Source: Candidatus Hadersleviella danica
Lineage (GTDB): Bacteria; Chloroflexota; Anaerolineae; Promineifilales; Promineifilaceae
Length of the DNA stretch: 64,000 bases
Direction of reading: 5' to 3'
NCBI GenBank assembly: GCA_016711405.1
Contig: JADJSZ010000111.1
Location: forward strand, 1-64,000
Below, one piece after another: positions 42,263 to 51,992 of the stretch (position 1 is its first letter; each line of letters begins with the position of its first letter). The notes under the pieces are model-generated. The model made no database searches. It worked only from the letters and a program-made list of their open reading frames with translations, and was not told where the DNA came from. Made by a program: the position numbers and the translations under genes.

Positions 42263-45200
42263 ATGAATACGGGAAAAAGAGTTTTCGGGTTGAGTATTGC
42301 CTTGCTGTTGGGAGCCATCGGGGTGTTGGGGCTGAGGACGGCCGTCTCCCTTGCCACCACCCCCACCCACACCCCCGGCTCAGTCATCATCAGCGAAGTG
42401 GCATGGGGGGGCACGGCCGCCAGCACGGCCGACGAATGGATAGAACTCCACAACCCCACCACCCAAACCATCTCACTGGCAGGCTGGACATTGCAAGGCG
42501 CAAACCTCAACATCGCCCTCAGCGGAAACATTCCCGCCGAGGGCTTTTTTTTACTGGAGCGTACCGATGATGCCACCGTTAGCGACATACCCGCCGACCA
42601 AATTTACACGGGGGCACTGGGCAACGGGGGCGAAATACTCACTTTGCGCGATGATGGGGCGCAAGTGATAGACACGGCCAACGGCGAAGGCGGCGGCTGG
42701 AACGGCGGGAGCGGAACCCCCACCTTTTTCTCGATGGAGCGCACCGCCCCCACGGCCGCAGACTTGCCCGCCAACTGGCAAAGCAACGACGGCGTGACCC
42801 GCAACGGGCTAGATGCGAGTGGAAATCCACTCAACGGAACCCCGAAACAGCCCAATCGGGGTTGGGTATTTGTGCCGCCTGTGCCGTTGGCCGATGTGGG
42901 GGTTGCCAAAAGCGGCCCAGCGACGGCCGTGCCCAGCGATACCATCGCCTACGAACTGACTCTGAGCAACAACGGCCAAATTACGGCCGCCAACGTTCTC
43001 CTCACCGATACTTTGCCGACGAATATGGTTTATGTGGCCGATAATAGCGGTTGGATAGCCACCCAAACAGGCCAACAAATTAGCTGGGCGGTGGGGGATG
43101 TGCCCACGGCCACCCAGCACACCTTTTTCTTGACTGTCACTATTGGTGCGACGGCCACAGGGCACGCTGATTAACCAATTGGCGGCGAGCACCACAACCA
43201 CCGAAACGAGCACGGCGAACAACAACGCCACCGCCCAAACGGTTATTTTCTCGGCCGATACGCCGCACATCCTCATTGATGCGGTGCTATACATGGGGCA
43301 AGACAAGGCCACCAGCCAAGGGGATGAAGCAGTACGGCTCATCAATGTGGGGGAAACCACGGCCGACCTGAGCGGCTGGGTTCTGAGCGATGGGGCGAGC
43401 AATGCCACCCTTCCTTTCACCACCGAACTGGCCAGCGGGGCCGCTATGTGGCTGGCCAAAGATGGGGCGGCATTCCAGCGGCAATTTGGCTATCCACCCG
43501 CTTTGGAACAAGAGGGAACCATCCCCGCTTTGCCCCAACTATTGGGCACATGGCCCGGCTACGCCGACACAGGCGATGAAGTTATCTTGCGAAATAGTGA
43601 GGGGGACGTGGTAGATGCGTTGGTTTACAAGGCGGGGGATGTTAATCAAGTGGGTTGGGCGGGCACGGCCGTTTTCCCCTACAGCGTAGGCGCGGAACGG
43701 GGGCAAATCCTCTTCCGCAAGCGGGATTGGGGCACGGGTGCGCCCATCCCCGACACAAACACGGCCGCCGATTGGGCGCAAGACCCCGACGACCCGTGGG
43801 CGGGGCGGCGGGCGCAATACCCCGGCTGGCAGTTAGAGCCGTTTTTCTTCACCCATTGGGTCACGCCGACGGCCGTTTACACCCTTGGCATTACTCCCGA
43901 CAATGGTTATGAGATGTTCAAGGCGCATATCTCGGCCGCGCAGGACGAAATCCTTATCGAAACGCATACTTTTGAGCATTGGGGCATTGCCCAAGATCTG
44001 CTATCAGCCCGCCAGCGCGGGGTGAGCGTGACTATTTTATTAGAAGGGGGGCCACCGGGAGGCATGTCTGACCAGCAGAAATACCTTTGCCAACAATTGG
44101 AAGCGGCCGAGGGGCAATGTTGGTTCATGGTAAACGATGACCCCGCCGATGTTTACGACAGGTACACCTATTTGCACGCCAAGTTTATGCTGGTGGATGG
44201 GCAACAGGTGCTGATTGCCAGCGAGAACCTCAGCCCAAATAGTTTACCCGACGATGACAAGAGCGATGGCACGCTCGGCCGTCGGGGAACCCTGCTGGCG
44301 ACCAATGCGGCCGAGGTGGTGAGCTATGTGGCGGGGATTTGGGCGGCCGACTTTGCCCCCGCCCTGCACCACGACTTGCGCCGCTACGATGACACCTTCG
44401 CCCCGCCCCTTGGCTATGTGCCGATTACCACCACAGGCGGCACGACGGCCACTGTGCGCTACCCCGCGCCTTTGCTGGTCACGGCCGCGCTCCCGCTGGA
44501 ACTAATCCATGCCCCCGAAAACGCGACGCGGCCCGATAGCGGCCTCTTTGGCTTGCTGGCACAGGCGGGCGCGGGCGATGAGGTGTTGGTGCAACAACTG
44601 AGCGAACGGATTGTGTGGGATGATGGGGCGAGTTTGCGCTTTGAGGCGTATGTGGCGGCGGCGCGGCGCGGGGCGACGGTGCGCCTCTTGCTGGATGGCT
44701 TCTTTGATGACCCAACAAGCCCCACCAGCAACCACGCCACTTGCATTGCCCTGCTGGCCATCGCCCAAGCGGAGGGGTTGGACGTGCAATGCCAGACGGG
44801 CAACCCGACGGGGTTGGGCATTCACAACAAAATGGTGTTGGTGCGGGTGGGCGGCCGTGGCTATGTGCATCTGGGGAGCCTAAATGGCACGGAAACATCG
44901 CACAAATTGAACCGCGAATTGGCCATTCAGGTGCAATCGGATGAGATGCACGCCTTTTTGGCGGAGATGTTCGGCCGTGATTGGCTCTATACCCAGCATT
45001 TGCCCCTCGTTTTGGGCGGTTATGTGCCCCCCGCAGGCTATTTGCTCATCAGCGAACTGCTTTACGACCCCATTGGCCCCGATGCGGATGAGTTTATCGA
45101 GCTGGCCAACCCCACCAGCTTGCCGCTGGATTTGGGTGGCTACAGTTTGAGCGATGCGACGCTTATCACCGACTTCGCCGACTTGCGCCGCTTCCCTGCG

Positions 45201-45587
45201 GGCACGGTTCTGGCACCCAGCGAGGCGTTGGTGGTGGCCCAGCAAGCGACGGCGTTCCGCGCCAGCTATGGTTTTGACCCCGATTTTGAGGTGTTGGAGA
45301 CGGATGCGGCCGTGCCGAACCTGATTGATGACCTCGGCTGGGGCGACCCCGCCACTTTCCTCCAGTTTGGCAACAGCGGGGACATTATTTATCTGCGCGA
45401 CGCGCAAGATAACGCGGTGGATGTGATTGCGTATGGGAATCGGGTGTATCCCGCCAGTGGGGTGTGTCCGTTGGTGTCGGCCAGTGGGCACAGTTTGCGG
45501 CGGCGGCCGTTTTGGCGGGATGTGAATGATTGCGGCCGTGACTTTGAGGATTGGCCTAGCCCTGATCCGGGCTTATTGCCCGACTAA
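42263..45587 (+). CDS. Secreted LTD-DUF11-LTD-phospholipase D-LTD protein, one frameshift
   Basis: The repaired protein is about 1108 residues. Order: signal peptide (1-31), lamin-tail domain (SVIISEVAWGGT...DEWIELHNPT), a DUF11-type beta domain (YELTLSNNGQITAANVLL), a second lamin-tail domain (HILIDAVLYMGQ), two phospholipase D HxK motifs (YLHAKFMLVDG at about 637 and GIHNKMVLVRV at about 852), and a third lamin-tail domain (LLISELLYDPIGPDADEFIEL). It is probably an extracellular phosphodiesterase or nuclease. The halves are in two frames; removing one G from GGG at 43160-43162 joins GATATG to TLINQLAAS. AAGGAG precedes the ATG. The C-terminal tail, RDFEDWPSPDPGLLPD, recurs as decayed fragments in the island at 46.4 and 49.8 kb. 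Confidence 0.85.
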
Positions 45588-45589
45588 AT

Positions 45590-45672
45590 GCCCTTTGCCC
45601 TTTCCCTCTTTTTCTCTTTGGCAATAAATTCTTATTGCCAAAGGGCAAAAGGGCGATAAAGCAAAGGGATGC
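45590..45672. repeat. Hairpin repeat downstream of the LTD/PLD gene
   Basis: CTTTGGCAATAA...TTATTGCCAAAG, then GGGCAAAAGGGC, a direct-orientation relative of 42050-42122. A CCCTCACC...GGAGAGAG palindrome follows at about 45682-45716, related to one at 12893-12935. Confidence 0.7.
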
Positions 45673-45789
45673 TGAACAAAACCCTCACCCCAACCCTCTC
45701 CCACAAGGAGAGAGACCCCGCGGCCTAAAAGATGTGGGTAATAGAAAGTTGTCTAAAAGCCTTAACGGGAGGGGGTGGCGAGACGCAGG

Positions 45790-46338
45790 CTATTGGTCGG
45801 TTGGCCCCGCTTCCCAGCCAACGGCTTGGCTCCATTGGTCGGCCTTCTGCATAATCTCCCAAATGAACGCTGTTTTGGCATCGGTATAGGCGTGGCGATT
45901 GTCGCGGTGCTGTGCCGCAAGCTGATATTTCAGCGTGGCATAGGCATGGGCATCGTGGGGATGTTCGCGCAGGTAATCGCGGAAGAAGAGGGCGAATTGT
46001 TCGGCCCAACTGCCCGCGCGGCGCACATGGATGTGGGTGCGCGGCCGTTCAGGGGCTTCGCGGAAGTAGCGTTTGGTGCGTTCGGGGTTATCGGCGCGGA
46101 AAATGTAGCCGAGATTTTCCAGTGGGAGGCGATAAACGGCCGACGGCTCCAAGGCAACGACCGAAATTTGCACGTCGAGGATGGGTTTGGCATCCAAGCC
46201 GGGCACGGCCGTTGAGCCGATGTGGTCTATCCGCAGAGCATTTGCCCCTAATGCGCTTCGCAGGGTGCGGCCGAGGTGGGCAAAACTGTCTGGCCATTGT
46301 GGATTGTAGGGCACGATGACAACGGGGGATGGAATCAT
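45790..46338 (-). CDS. GrpB (UPF0157) family protein
   Basis: A 182-residue protein of the GrpB family, related to nucleotidyltransferases. Marks: VIVPYNPQWPDSF near the N-terminus, RIDHIGSTAVPGLDAKPILDVQI (the HIGSTAVPGL.AK..ID core), and RTHIHVRRAGS, YLREHPHDAHAYATLK. I chose the ATG at 46338 (MIPSPVVIV), since upstream codons read into the island repeat. The molecular activity of the family is poorly defined. Confidence 0.88.
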   Translation of the reverse strand: MIPSPVVIVPYNPQWPDSFAHLGRTLRSALGANALRIDHIGSTAVPGLDAKPILDVQISVVALEPSAVYRLPLENLGYIFRADNPERTKRYFREAPERPRTHIHVRRAGSWAEQFALFFRDYLREHPHDAHAYATLKYQLAAQHRDNRHAYTDAKTAFIWEIMQKADQWSQAVGWEAGPTDQ

Positions 46339-46370
46339 GCCGCTCCTAGCGATAGAAGTGCCGCTCAACG

Positions 46371-46498
46371 ATGTGATTAGACTGCAACTTGTGGGTTGTG
46401 GTGAGGGGACTGCCTCTGAAGGGGAGAGTGTCAAGATGGGAATAGGCGACCGTGATTTTGAAGATTAGTCCAGCCCCAATCTAGGCTTGTTACCTAAC
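46371..46498. repeat. Island repeat, copy A
   Basis: Begins ATGTGATTAGACTGCAA, contains GTCAAGATGGGAATAGGC and ends with a decayed tail of an LTD-type protein (DRDFED-stop-SSPNLGLLPN) followed by ACCTAAC (46492-46498). Copies B and C lie at 49409-49903 and 51589-51920. Confidence 0.7.
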
Positions 46499-46655
46499 GT
46501 CGCACCGCGCTGGGGCGGCGGTCGAGCGACCAAGCATCGACCGCATACTTGCGCCCTACCTATACCATTCTGTTTTAATTGCCGCGATGTCCATGCTCTT
46601 CCACTCTTCCTTCCAAAGTTCCCAGTACGGAATATCATTCGACGAAGGCGCGGGA

Positions 46656-47970
46656 TTACATTGAACGCTTGCGGCCTTCCTTCGCGATGCGCTCGATGGA
46701 CGTCTTCGAAGAGCGGTACTTCGAGAGGTCGCTGTTCGGCACGTACTTGTGAGCCTCTTCGTAGACGAGGAGGATGGGCACGTCGTTGTTGACCTTCTCA
46801 TTTGGATTCTTGGCACATCGCAAACGCTTATAGACATACCCGTACTCAAAGATCAAGCGGGAAATGAGCGAGACTGTGATACTGAGCACTTCGAACGGTA
46901 CGCCACTCAGGTCGATGACGGTAATGTTGGACTTATTTGCGGACGAGTATCCAAGGAGTGTCTGAAGCGTGTCCTCGAACGTCACCTCCCTAGCTTTTGT
47001 GCCAAGAAAGAAATCAAGCCGGCGGTCGTTGACTTTGTTTTCGAGTCTGCTGATGAAATTGGTGAGCTTCCCGAAGAGGCTACCCTGTTTCGTGTCACCT
47101 CTTGCGCCAGGAACCATCTCCGTGTTCTTGCCTCTAGCATACTCAAGAACCGTAGCGATGTTGAATGGTAGCGGAGAATCAAGGTGAATCCGCTGCTTTT
47201 CATCGTCGGTTCCGTTGGACATCGCTCGGCGGTCTTGAATGATTGCCTCCTTGAAAACATTGCGCTGATTGTGGTCGTTGGCTTCTGTATCTAGGAAGAA
47301 CTCTTCAAGTTCCTCTCCATTGAGCATCCAGTAGGGCAAGGCTAGGTTTGAGATGTCGAGGAAGTTGGCATCTGGAAACGCGGATCGGTATTCGGAGTGA
47401 ATGTCAAAGACAATCACGTGCGAGTTGTTGAGCGTGAAGTCGCCAGTTTTGCCTGCGACCGCCCTCTGAATGATGGTCGCAAGCGTGGGACTTACCAGAA
47501 CCGGTGGATCCCACGATGGCGATGTGTTTGTTGAAGAACTTATTGCCGTTAACCGGTACTTGGATGCTGGGATTCGATGAAAGTGTGGAGAAACAGAAAA
47601 TCTCTTCGAAATTCACCGAGCCTGAATAGATACTCTTAATGTCTTCAATCGTCGCCGGTTTGACATCCTTTGGCGGGATCGCCAGCGAGTCACCGCCGCG
47701 CTCGAACTTGCCATCCCGCAGAACACCAAGCGGGAAGGCCTCGATGATGTGATTTCGCATGCCATCGTCCCGGACCACAATCTCGAAGTTCTCGATGATG
47801 GCGATGAGAACCGCATTCTCGTTATCACCGATTCGGACATACGAGCCGACGCGAAGGGATTCCCCAACAAGTTTGAAGTCGTCCAGTTTATCGACGACGA
47901 TGCGGACCTTGTCTGGAAAGACTGCGACTACTTGGGCGTTGAGATCGTCTGCGGTTGTTTCGTCTGCCAT
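46656..47970 (-). CDS. HerA-type ATPase of a DUF4297-HerA defence pair, C-terminally truncated
   Basis: The repaired reading is about 438 residues. HerA/FtsK-family ATPases form hexamers that couple ATP hydrolysis to DNA translocation or to activation of a partner nuclease. Visible: an N-terminal HAS-barrel-like region, Walker A IVGSTGSGKST (after repair) and a Walker B-like VPILLVYEEAHKYVP. The frame breaks in Walker A; removing one G from GGG at 47487-47489 gives GKSTLATIIQRAV. The protein stops soon after RIAKEGRKRSM, where relatives continue for another 100 or more residues, so the C-terminus is missing or lost in a further shift. It starts 17 bp after the DUF4297 gene on the same strand. 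Confidence 0.82.
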
Positions 47971-47987
47971 TTGCGACTCCGACTTGG

Positions 47988-49202
47988 TTAAATGATTTCC
48001 TTGATATCTGTGAGTTTTTCCACTTGAATCTTGACATGCTTGACAGCCACATTTGCAGGGTCAAAGTAGCTTTGTCCCAAGTGGAATTGGTAGACCTGTC
48101 GGGTTTTCCTGACCTCAACCACTGTTGCCTCTAGGTCAGCTATGGAGTTCAGCACTTTCAACTTAACCCCATTGTTGTGCGTAGCGGGTCGAGTAATCGA
48201 CTTCACGTTGAAGTCGGCACCAGAAAAGTCATAGCCGTCGATAAAACCGAATTCCTCGGCCGCTAGCTCCTTCTTTAGAACCACTAATTCGTCAGCGGGG
48301 ATACCATGAACGTAGACATAGGGGCAGAACGACGAGTTCCCGTCGCGTTTGGTGGTCTTTGACCACTTCTTAGAAATCGTGTGCAACAGGTCTTTGATAT
48401 CACTCCAGACGAGCGTCCTAGGGTTAACTTCGACGAGGAAGAAGCGCTCAAACGGCGACTGGTTGAGGTCAGCGAAGTACTCCTTGCGCAGTGCCGCAAA
48501 GTGGGCTTTCTTACCTTTCTTTCGCACGAACCATTCGTTGAACAATACACTTGACGTGTCTGATTGCTCCAAGAACGCCTTTTTGGTGATGGTTCGTTTG
48601 TCTGCCTGCGGCTCGATCGAAAGCCCGCGCATCAACGCAAGGGCGTTGTTGTAGTGGAAATACTCCGCCATGAACGGTGTGCAATTGTACGCGGTCTGCA
48701 ACTGCTGGATGACCTCTGCGAATTGATCCTCGAAGCTCGACGCGTTGATGTTAATGTCAAAAACTGACAGAAACTCGTTAAGGTCGGCGTCGCTGAGACC
48801 GAGTTCCTCATGGTAGCAACGCTCGACCTTCTTCTCTTTGTAGGTCAGGAAGTGCTGTTTCAGAAACGCGACATCTATCGGTAGCGTCAACTTGTCTTGC
48901 CCGGCGCGGTAGTGGCCGCGGAGGGAGTACCTGACAATCGGTTTCGCCCTAGCCTTGAGATCTTTAAAATGACTTAACATGTACATGACGGCTGGCTTGA
49001 TGACCGAGTGGTTGTACTCCGTGCCCGCGTAGTACTTGCATTGCACGGCTGTAACTTCTGTTGCAGTGCGAATGTCGACATCTTCGATGCACTCGATGGC
49101 AATCGATTGGTCAGAATCGTGCAACTGGAGCACACTCAGTATCGAGTAGTCGAACTGATAAAAGTATCCGCGTATCGTGTCAACGGCGCTACGATTTGTC
49201 AT
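47988..49202 (-). CDS. DUF4297-family (Cap4-like nuclease) defence protein
   Basis: A 404-residue protein. The N-terminal domain fits DUF4297, a PD-(D/E)xK-type nuclease: IRGYFYQFDYSILSVL, IAIECIEDVDI with the acidic pair, and VTAVQCKYYAG with the QxK. The rest is a helical region and a C-terminal mixed domain of unknown fold. DUF4297 nucleases paired with HerA are a reported anti-phage system in which HerA scaffolds the nuclease. The gene lies in low-GC DNA almost free of CGGCCG (one site in 2.6 kb), supporting transfer. Confidence 0.82.
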   Translation of the reverse strand: MTNRSAVDTIRGYFYQFDYSILSVLQLHDSDQSIAIECIEDVDIRTATEVTAVQCKYYAGTEYNHSVIKPAVMYMLSHFKDLKARAKPIVRYSLRGHYRAGQDKLTLPIDVAFLKQHFLTYKEKKVERCYHEELGLSDADLNEFLSVFDININASSFEDQFAEVIQQLQTAYNCTPFMAEYFHYNNALALMRGLSIEPQADKRTITKKAFLEQSDTSSVLFNEWFVRKKGKKAHFAALRKEYFADLNQSPFERFFLVEVNPRTLVWSDIKDLLHTISKKWSKTTKRDGNSSFCPYVYVHGIPADELVVLKKELAAEEFGFIDGYDFSGADFNVKSITRPATHNNGVKLKVLNSIADLEATVVEVRKTRQVYQFHLGQSYFDPANVAVKHVKIQVEKLTDIKEII

Positions 49203-49401
49203 GTACGCCTCGCCAACAGAGCACCGTGGAACCGTAGTAGCTCAGTGAAGGCTTGCCACTTACTCATATCAATACCCTGCTGAGTCGGCGTTGGGCATGA
49301 GGTGACGCAAAAACGATATGCCATATCTATTGAGTGCTCTCCGGTATTGCATCTTGAAGTTTGATATCCATAATCATAGCCTTAGGGTCTTGGCTGTTTA
49401 A

Positions 49402-49903
49402 ACCTAACTATGTGATTAGACTGCAAGTTGTTGAATAATGTTCCAAATAAACGGTTTAGGCTATGCAGTCTATTCCCAGTCATGCCAATGTACACGGCGC
49501 AAAAACTTGCGGAATTGCAGTCTAAACCGCTAACAAGGGGACATAGCCTGCAAAGCCTGAGCGAAGGTAAACACCTAATACGCATCTGCATTGTGGTAGG
49601 AATGTGTGGCAACTACCTCTGATAGGCAGAGTTTAGCAGGTGGGAAGGAATCGTCAAGATAGGAATCGGCGGCCATCATAACGAGACCATTTGAAGTCCA
49701 ACCAGAACCATTTGAACTCCAATCTAGGCAAATTGAAACTCAATCCCAAGGGAAAGAGCTTTGCCTGCAAGCTGTGGGGGAGTGGGGAGGAGGTTCCCAC
49801 CAAATTGGCTCTGGTGGGAGGGGGTAGTTGAAGGAGGAGAGAGGAGTAAACGGCCGTGATTTTGAAGACTGGCACACCCCCAATCCCGCCTTGTCACCCT
49901 AAC
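49402..49903. repeat. Island repeat, copy B
   Basis: ACCTAAC at 49402-49408 is followed by TATGTGATTAGACTGCAA, GTTTAGCAGGTGGGAAGGAA, ACCATTTGAACTCCAATC, AAAGAGCTTTGCCTGCAAGC and an intact-looking LTD tail (NGRDFEDWHTPNPALSP-stop) ending ACCCTAAC (49896-49903). Internal inverse pairs include GGCTATG/CATAGCC. No gene is seen here or in 49203-49401. Confidence 0.72.
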
Positions 49904-50030
49904 ATTAAGCTCACCTGCTAGTTTTGATTAATCCCTTTATGCAATTTTCGGGCAAGATTTAGCCTGACTAATTTCTTTTCTAGTTCTCGCTCCAAAAGTT
50001 GCCCAGTCTGCGTGGAACGCTTGGTTAGGT
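49896..50030 (-). other. attC-like imperfect palindrome after the restriction gene
   Basis: Read on the minus strand: ACCTAAC, one base, AAGC..., about 110 bases, then GCTTAAT-GTTAGGG. The outer boxes match RYYYAAC/GTTRRRY except for the last base, and AAGC/GCTT inner boxes are present. It lies 34 bp after the endonuclease stop. This resembles an integron recombination site, but no integrase is in the window. Confidence 0.3.
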
Positions 50031-50063
50031 ATTTTTGTCCAAGGCAAATTTAGAGTATTTCGA

Positions 50064-50666
50064 TTACTTTTGAAAACTGAATGACCTCAATTTTTTCTGG
50101 CTTGATAAAGTATAATTTTTCAAACTTTTAATTAACTCATCAAATTCTGCTGTTGTCGCAACAATAATTTCATCTATGCCTAATAAATCGCCATTTTTTA
50201 TTTTAGCAACGACTTTTGCTTCTGATTTGCTAAGTGTAAGAAGATAAGACTTTGATTTTCTATGTACATATTTTAAAGAAATGGCTTCTAAATCAGCCTG
50301 TTTATAGCGTTCTCGCAAAGATGTTTTAGCCGATATTGAAATTGGCCCACATTCAGTTGAATATAAGATGAAATCAAAAAACACATTGGGCACAAAAACT
50401 ACTTTGGCTTGAACGTAAATAGGACTCAATCCATTCAACAACATTGCTGTCGCTAAAATAGCTTCAAAAACCCCACCATTAAGTGAGTTGGATTTCTGTG
50501 GGTAAGATTCATATTTAGCCCACATAGCATTAACAAATTCAGATGGAATACTGAAATCATTAATTGAAACATTATCTAAAAGAAATGCAAAAACTTCAGC
50601 GTCTTTATTACCTAATGTAACAACACCCACGCGAGTTAAAAAATCAAGATGATTTTGATTATCCAT
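50064..50666 (-). CDS. Putative type II restriction endonuclease
   Basis: A 200-residue protein encoded 8 bp inside the end of a cytosine methyltransferase gene, the usual arrangement of a type II restriction pair. A PD-(D/E)xK-like core is plausible: D in VFFDFILYS followed by ISISAKTSLRERYKQADLEA (the xAK element), then helices and LLGIDEIIVATTAEFDELI. I cannot name the recognition sequence. The DNA is AT-rich and free of CGGCCG. The function is inferred mainly from coupling with the methylase and the D...AK pattern. Confidence 0.7.
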   Translation of the reverse strand: MDNQNHLDFLTRVGVVTLGNKDAEVFAFLLDNVSINDFSIPSEFVNAMWAKYESYPQKSNSLNGGVFEAILATAMLLNGLSPIYVQAKVVFVPNVFFDFILYSTECGPISISAKTSLRERYKQADLEAISLKYVHRKSKSYLLTLSKSEAKVVAKIKNGDLLGIDEIIVATTAEFDELIKSLKNYTLSSQKKLRSFSFQK

Positions 50667-51494
50667 TTAATTTTTCCTTCATTTTAACGTAAAAAGATTC
50701 TATCGCATCAACAGAAACAGAATTTCCTAATTGCTTCATTGCCTCAACTTCTGAAACAGGAAATATAAATTCTGAAGGAAAACCCTTGCATTAACTTGCC
50801 TTCTTCAGATGTAATTCGCTTAATAACACCATCAACCAAATAATGCTCCCAATTTCTTCGATCATCAATTTTGGAGCCCCTACCACCTACCCTCAAGGTG
50901 AAACCAATATCTTTCGTGCAATTTCCATTAAAAATATCACTCATTGTAAATTTCAATGGCTTCTTCGCAGGTCTCTCTATTTGTATTTTAGGATCGGAAA
51001 AACCAATCATAAACAATCGAGGTCTATTTTGAGGCAAGTCATAATCACTCGATTTTACTATAAAGCTTTGAAATGAATATCAATAGCTTCTAGGTTCTCT
51101 CGGATAATCCTAAATGTCTTACCATTGTCATGTTTTCCAATCCCCTGACATTCTCTAAAAAATATGCACGCGGTTTTTTTTCAATTAAAATTCTCAAAAT
51201 ATCAAAAAACAATGTCCCACGTACATCGTCAAATCCTTTTTTAAAACCTGCGTGAGAAAATGGTTGGCAAGGGAATCCTGCACATAAAACATCATGATCT
51301 GGAACTAAAGATGCATCAATTTTAGTTATATCACCATGAACCATATTGGCTGAAACATTATGGTTTGCAATATAAGTTTTTACCGCATTATCATTGATTT
51401 CCGATACAAATACACACTTTGCATCATTTCTTGTTAGCGCAAGATGAAACCCCCCAATTCCAGCAAATAAGTCAATAAATTTTAATGCAGACAC
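50659..51494 (-). CDS. DNA (cytosine-5) methyltransferase, three frameshifts
   Basis: The repaired protein is about 278 residues. C5-methyltransferase motifs are in order: I (FIDLFAGIGGFHLAL), IV (CAGFPCQPFS with the catalytic Cys), VI (FLENVRGL), VIII (QNRPRLFMIGF) and X (MKQLGNSVSV). The target-recognition region is short, with TLRVGGRGSKIDDRRNW. The frame breaks at three homopolymers: T4 at 51133-51136 (needs one more), A3 at 51062-51064 (one more) and A4 at 50779-50782 (one fewer). It protects host DNA from the adjacent endonuclease, whose ATG overlaps its 3' end. Confidence 0.88.
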
Positions 51495-51587
51495 AATTGA
51501 ATTCCTTTTTGCAAATATAGAAAAAACGGCTCATTTGTGCAGTTCAAACAATTTTTCATTTCAATAAAATAGTTGATGTAGGGCAAA

Positions 51588-51920
51588 GCTATGTTATTAG
51601 ATTGCGGATTGTCGGATAATGTGCAAAATAAGCGGTTTAGGTTGTGCAGTCTAAATACAGCCATCCCCGTATAACTTGTGGGTAAAACCTGCCATATTGC
51701 AGTTCCAAGTACAGTATTGCTACTGTCCATGCGGGGGAGAGTTTAGCAGGTGGGCAGGAAGTGTCAAGATGGAAATAGGCGTTCTGGGATAACAGAACCA
51801 TTTGAACTCCAATCTAGGCAGATTGAAGCTTAATCCGCAGAAAAGAGCTTTGCCTGCAAGCTTTGGGAAGAGGTGGAGAGAAGGCTCCCTCCAAATTGGC
51901 TTTGGCGGGGGTGTTTGTCG
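51588..51920. repeat. Island repeat, copy C
   Basis: Starts CTATGTTATTAGATTGCGG, diverged from copy B, then GCGGTTTAGG, GTTTAGCAGGTGGGCAGGAA, GTCAAGATGGAAATAGGC, AACCATTTGAACTCCAATC and AGAGCTTTGCCTGCAAGC. It lacks the LTD tail. CGGCCG reappears from 51916 on, marking the return to host DNA. Confidence 0.7.
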
Positions 51921-51992
51921 GCCGTTGCCTGTGCTTGCGCTCGCATCACAAACCCCAGCGGCCGTTGGGGGGCGGGGTTTGGTGCGGCCGTG

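Noticed and set aside
50659..51494. The island cytosine methylase as the cause of the CGGCCG abundance
   Set aside because: The island itself lacks CGGCCG and looks recently acquired, so it cannot explain a genome-wide pattern.
49382..51730. Short similar minus-strand frames in repeats B and C (sharing LNRLF.TL..N.QSN)
   Set aside because: The similarity follows from the DNA repeat itself. There is no ribosome-binding site and the flanks diverge, so I treat them as noncoding.
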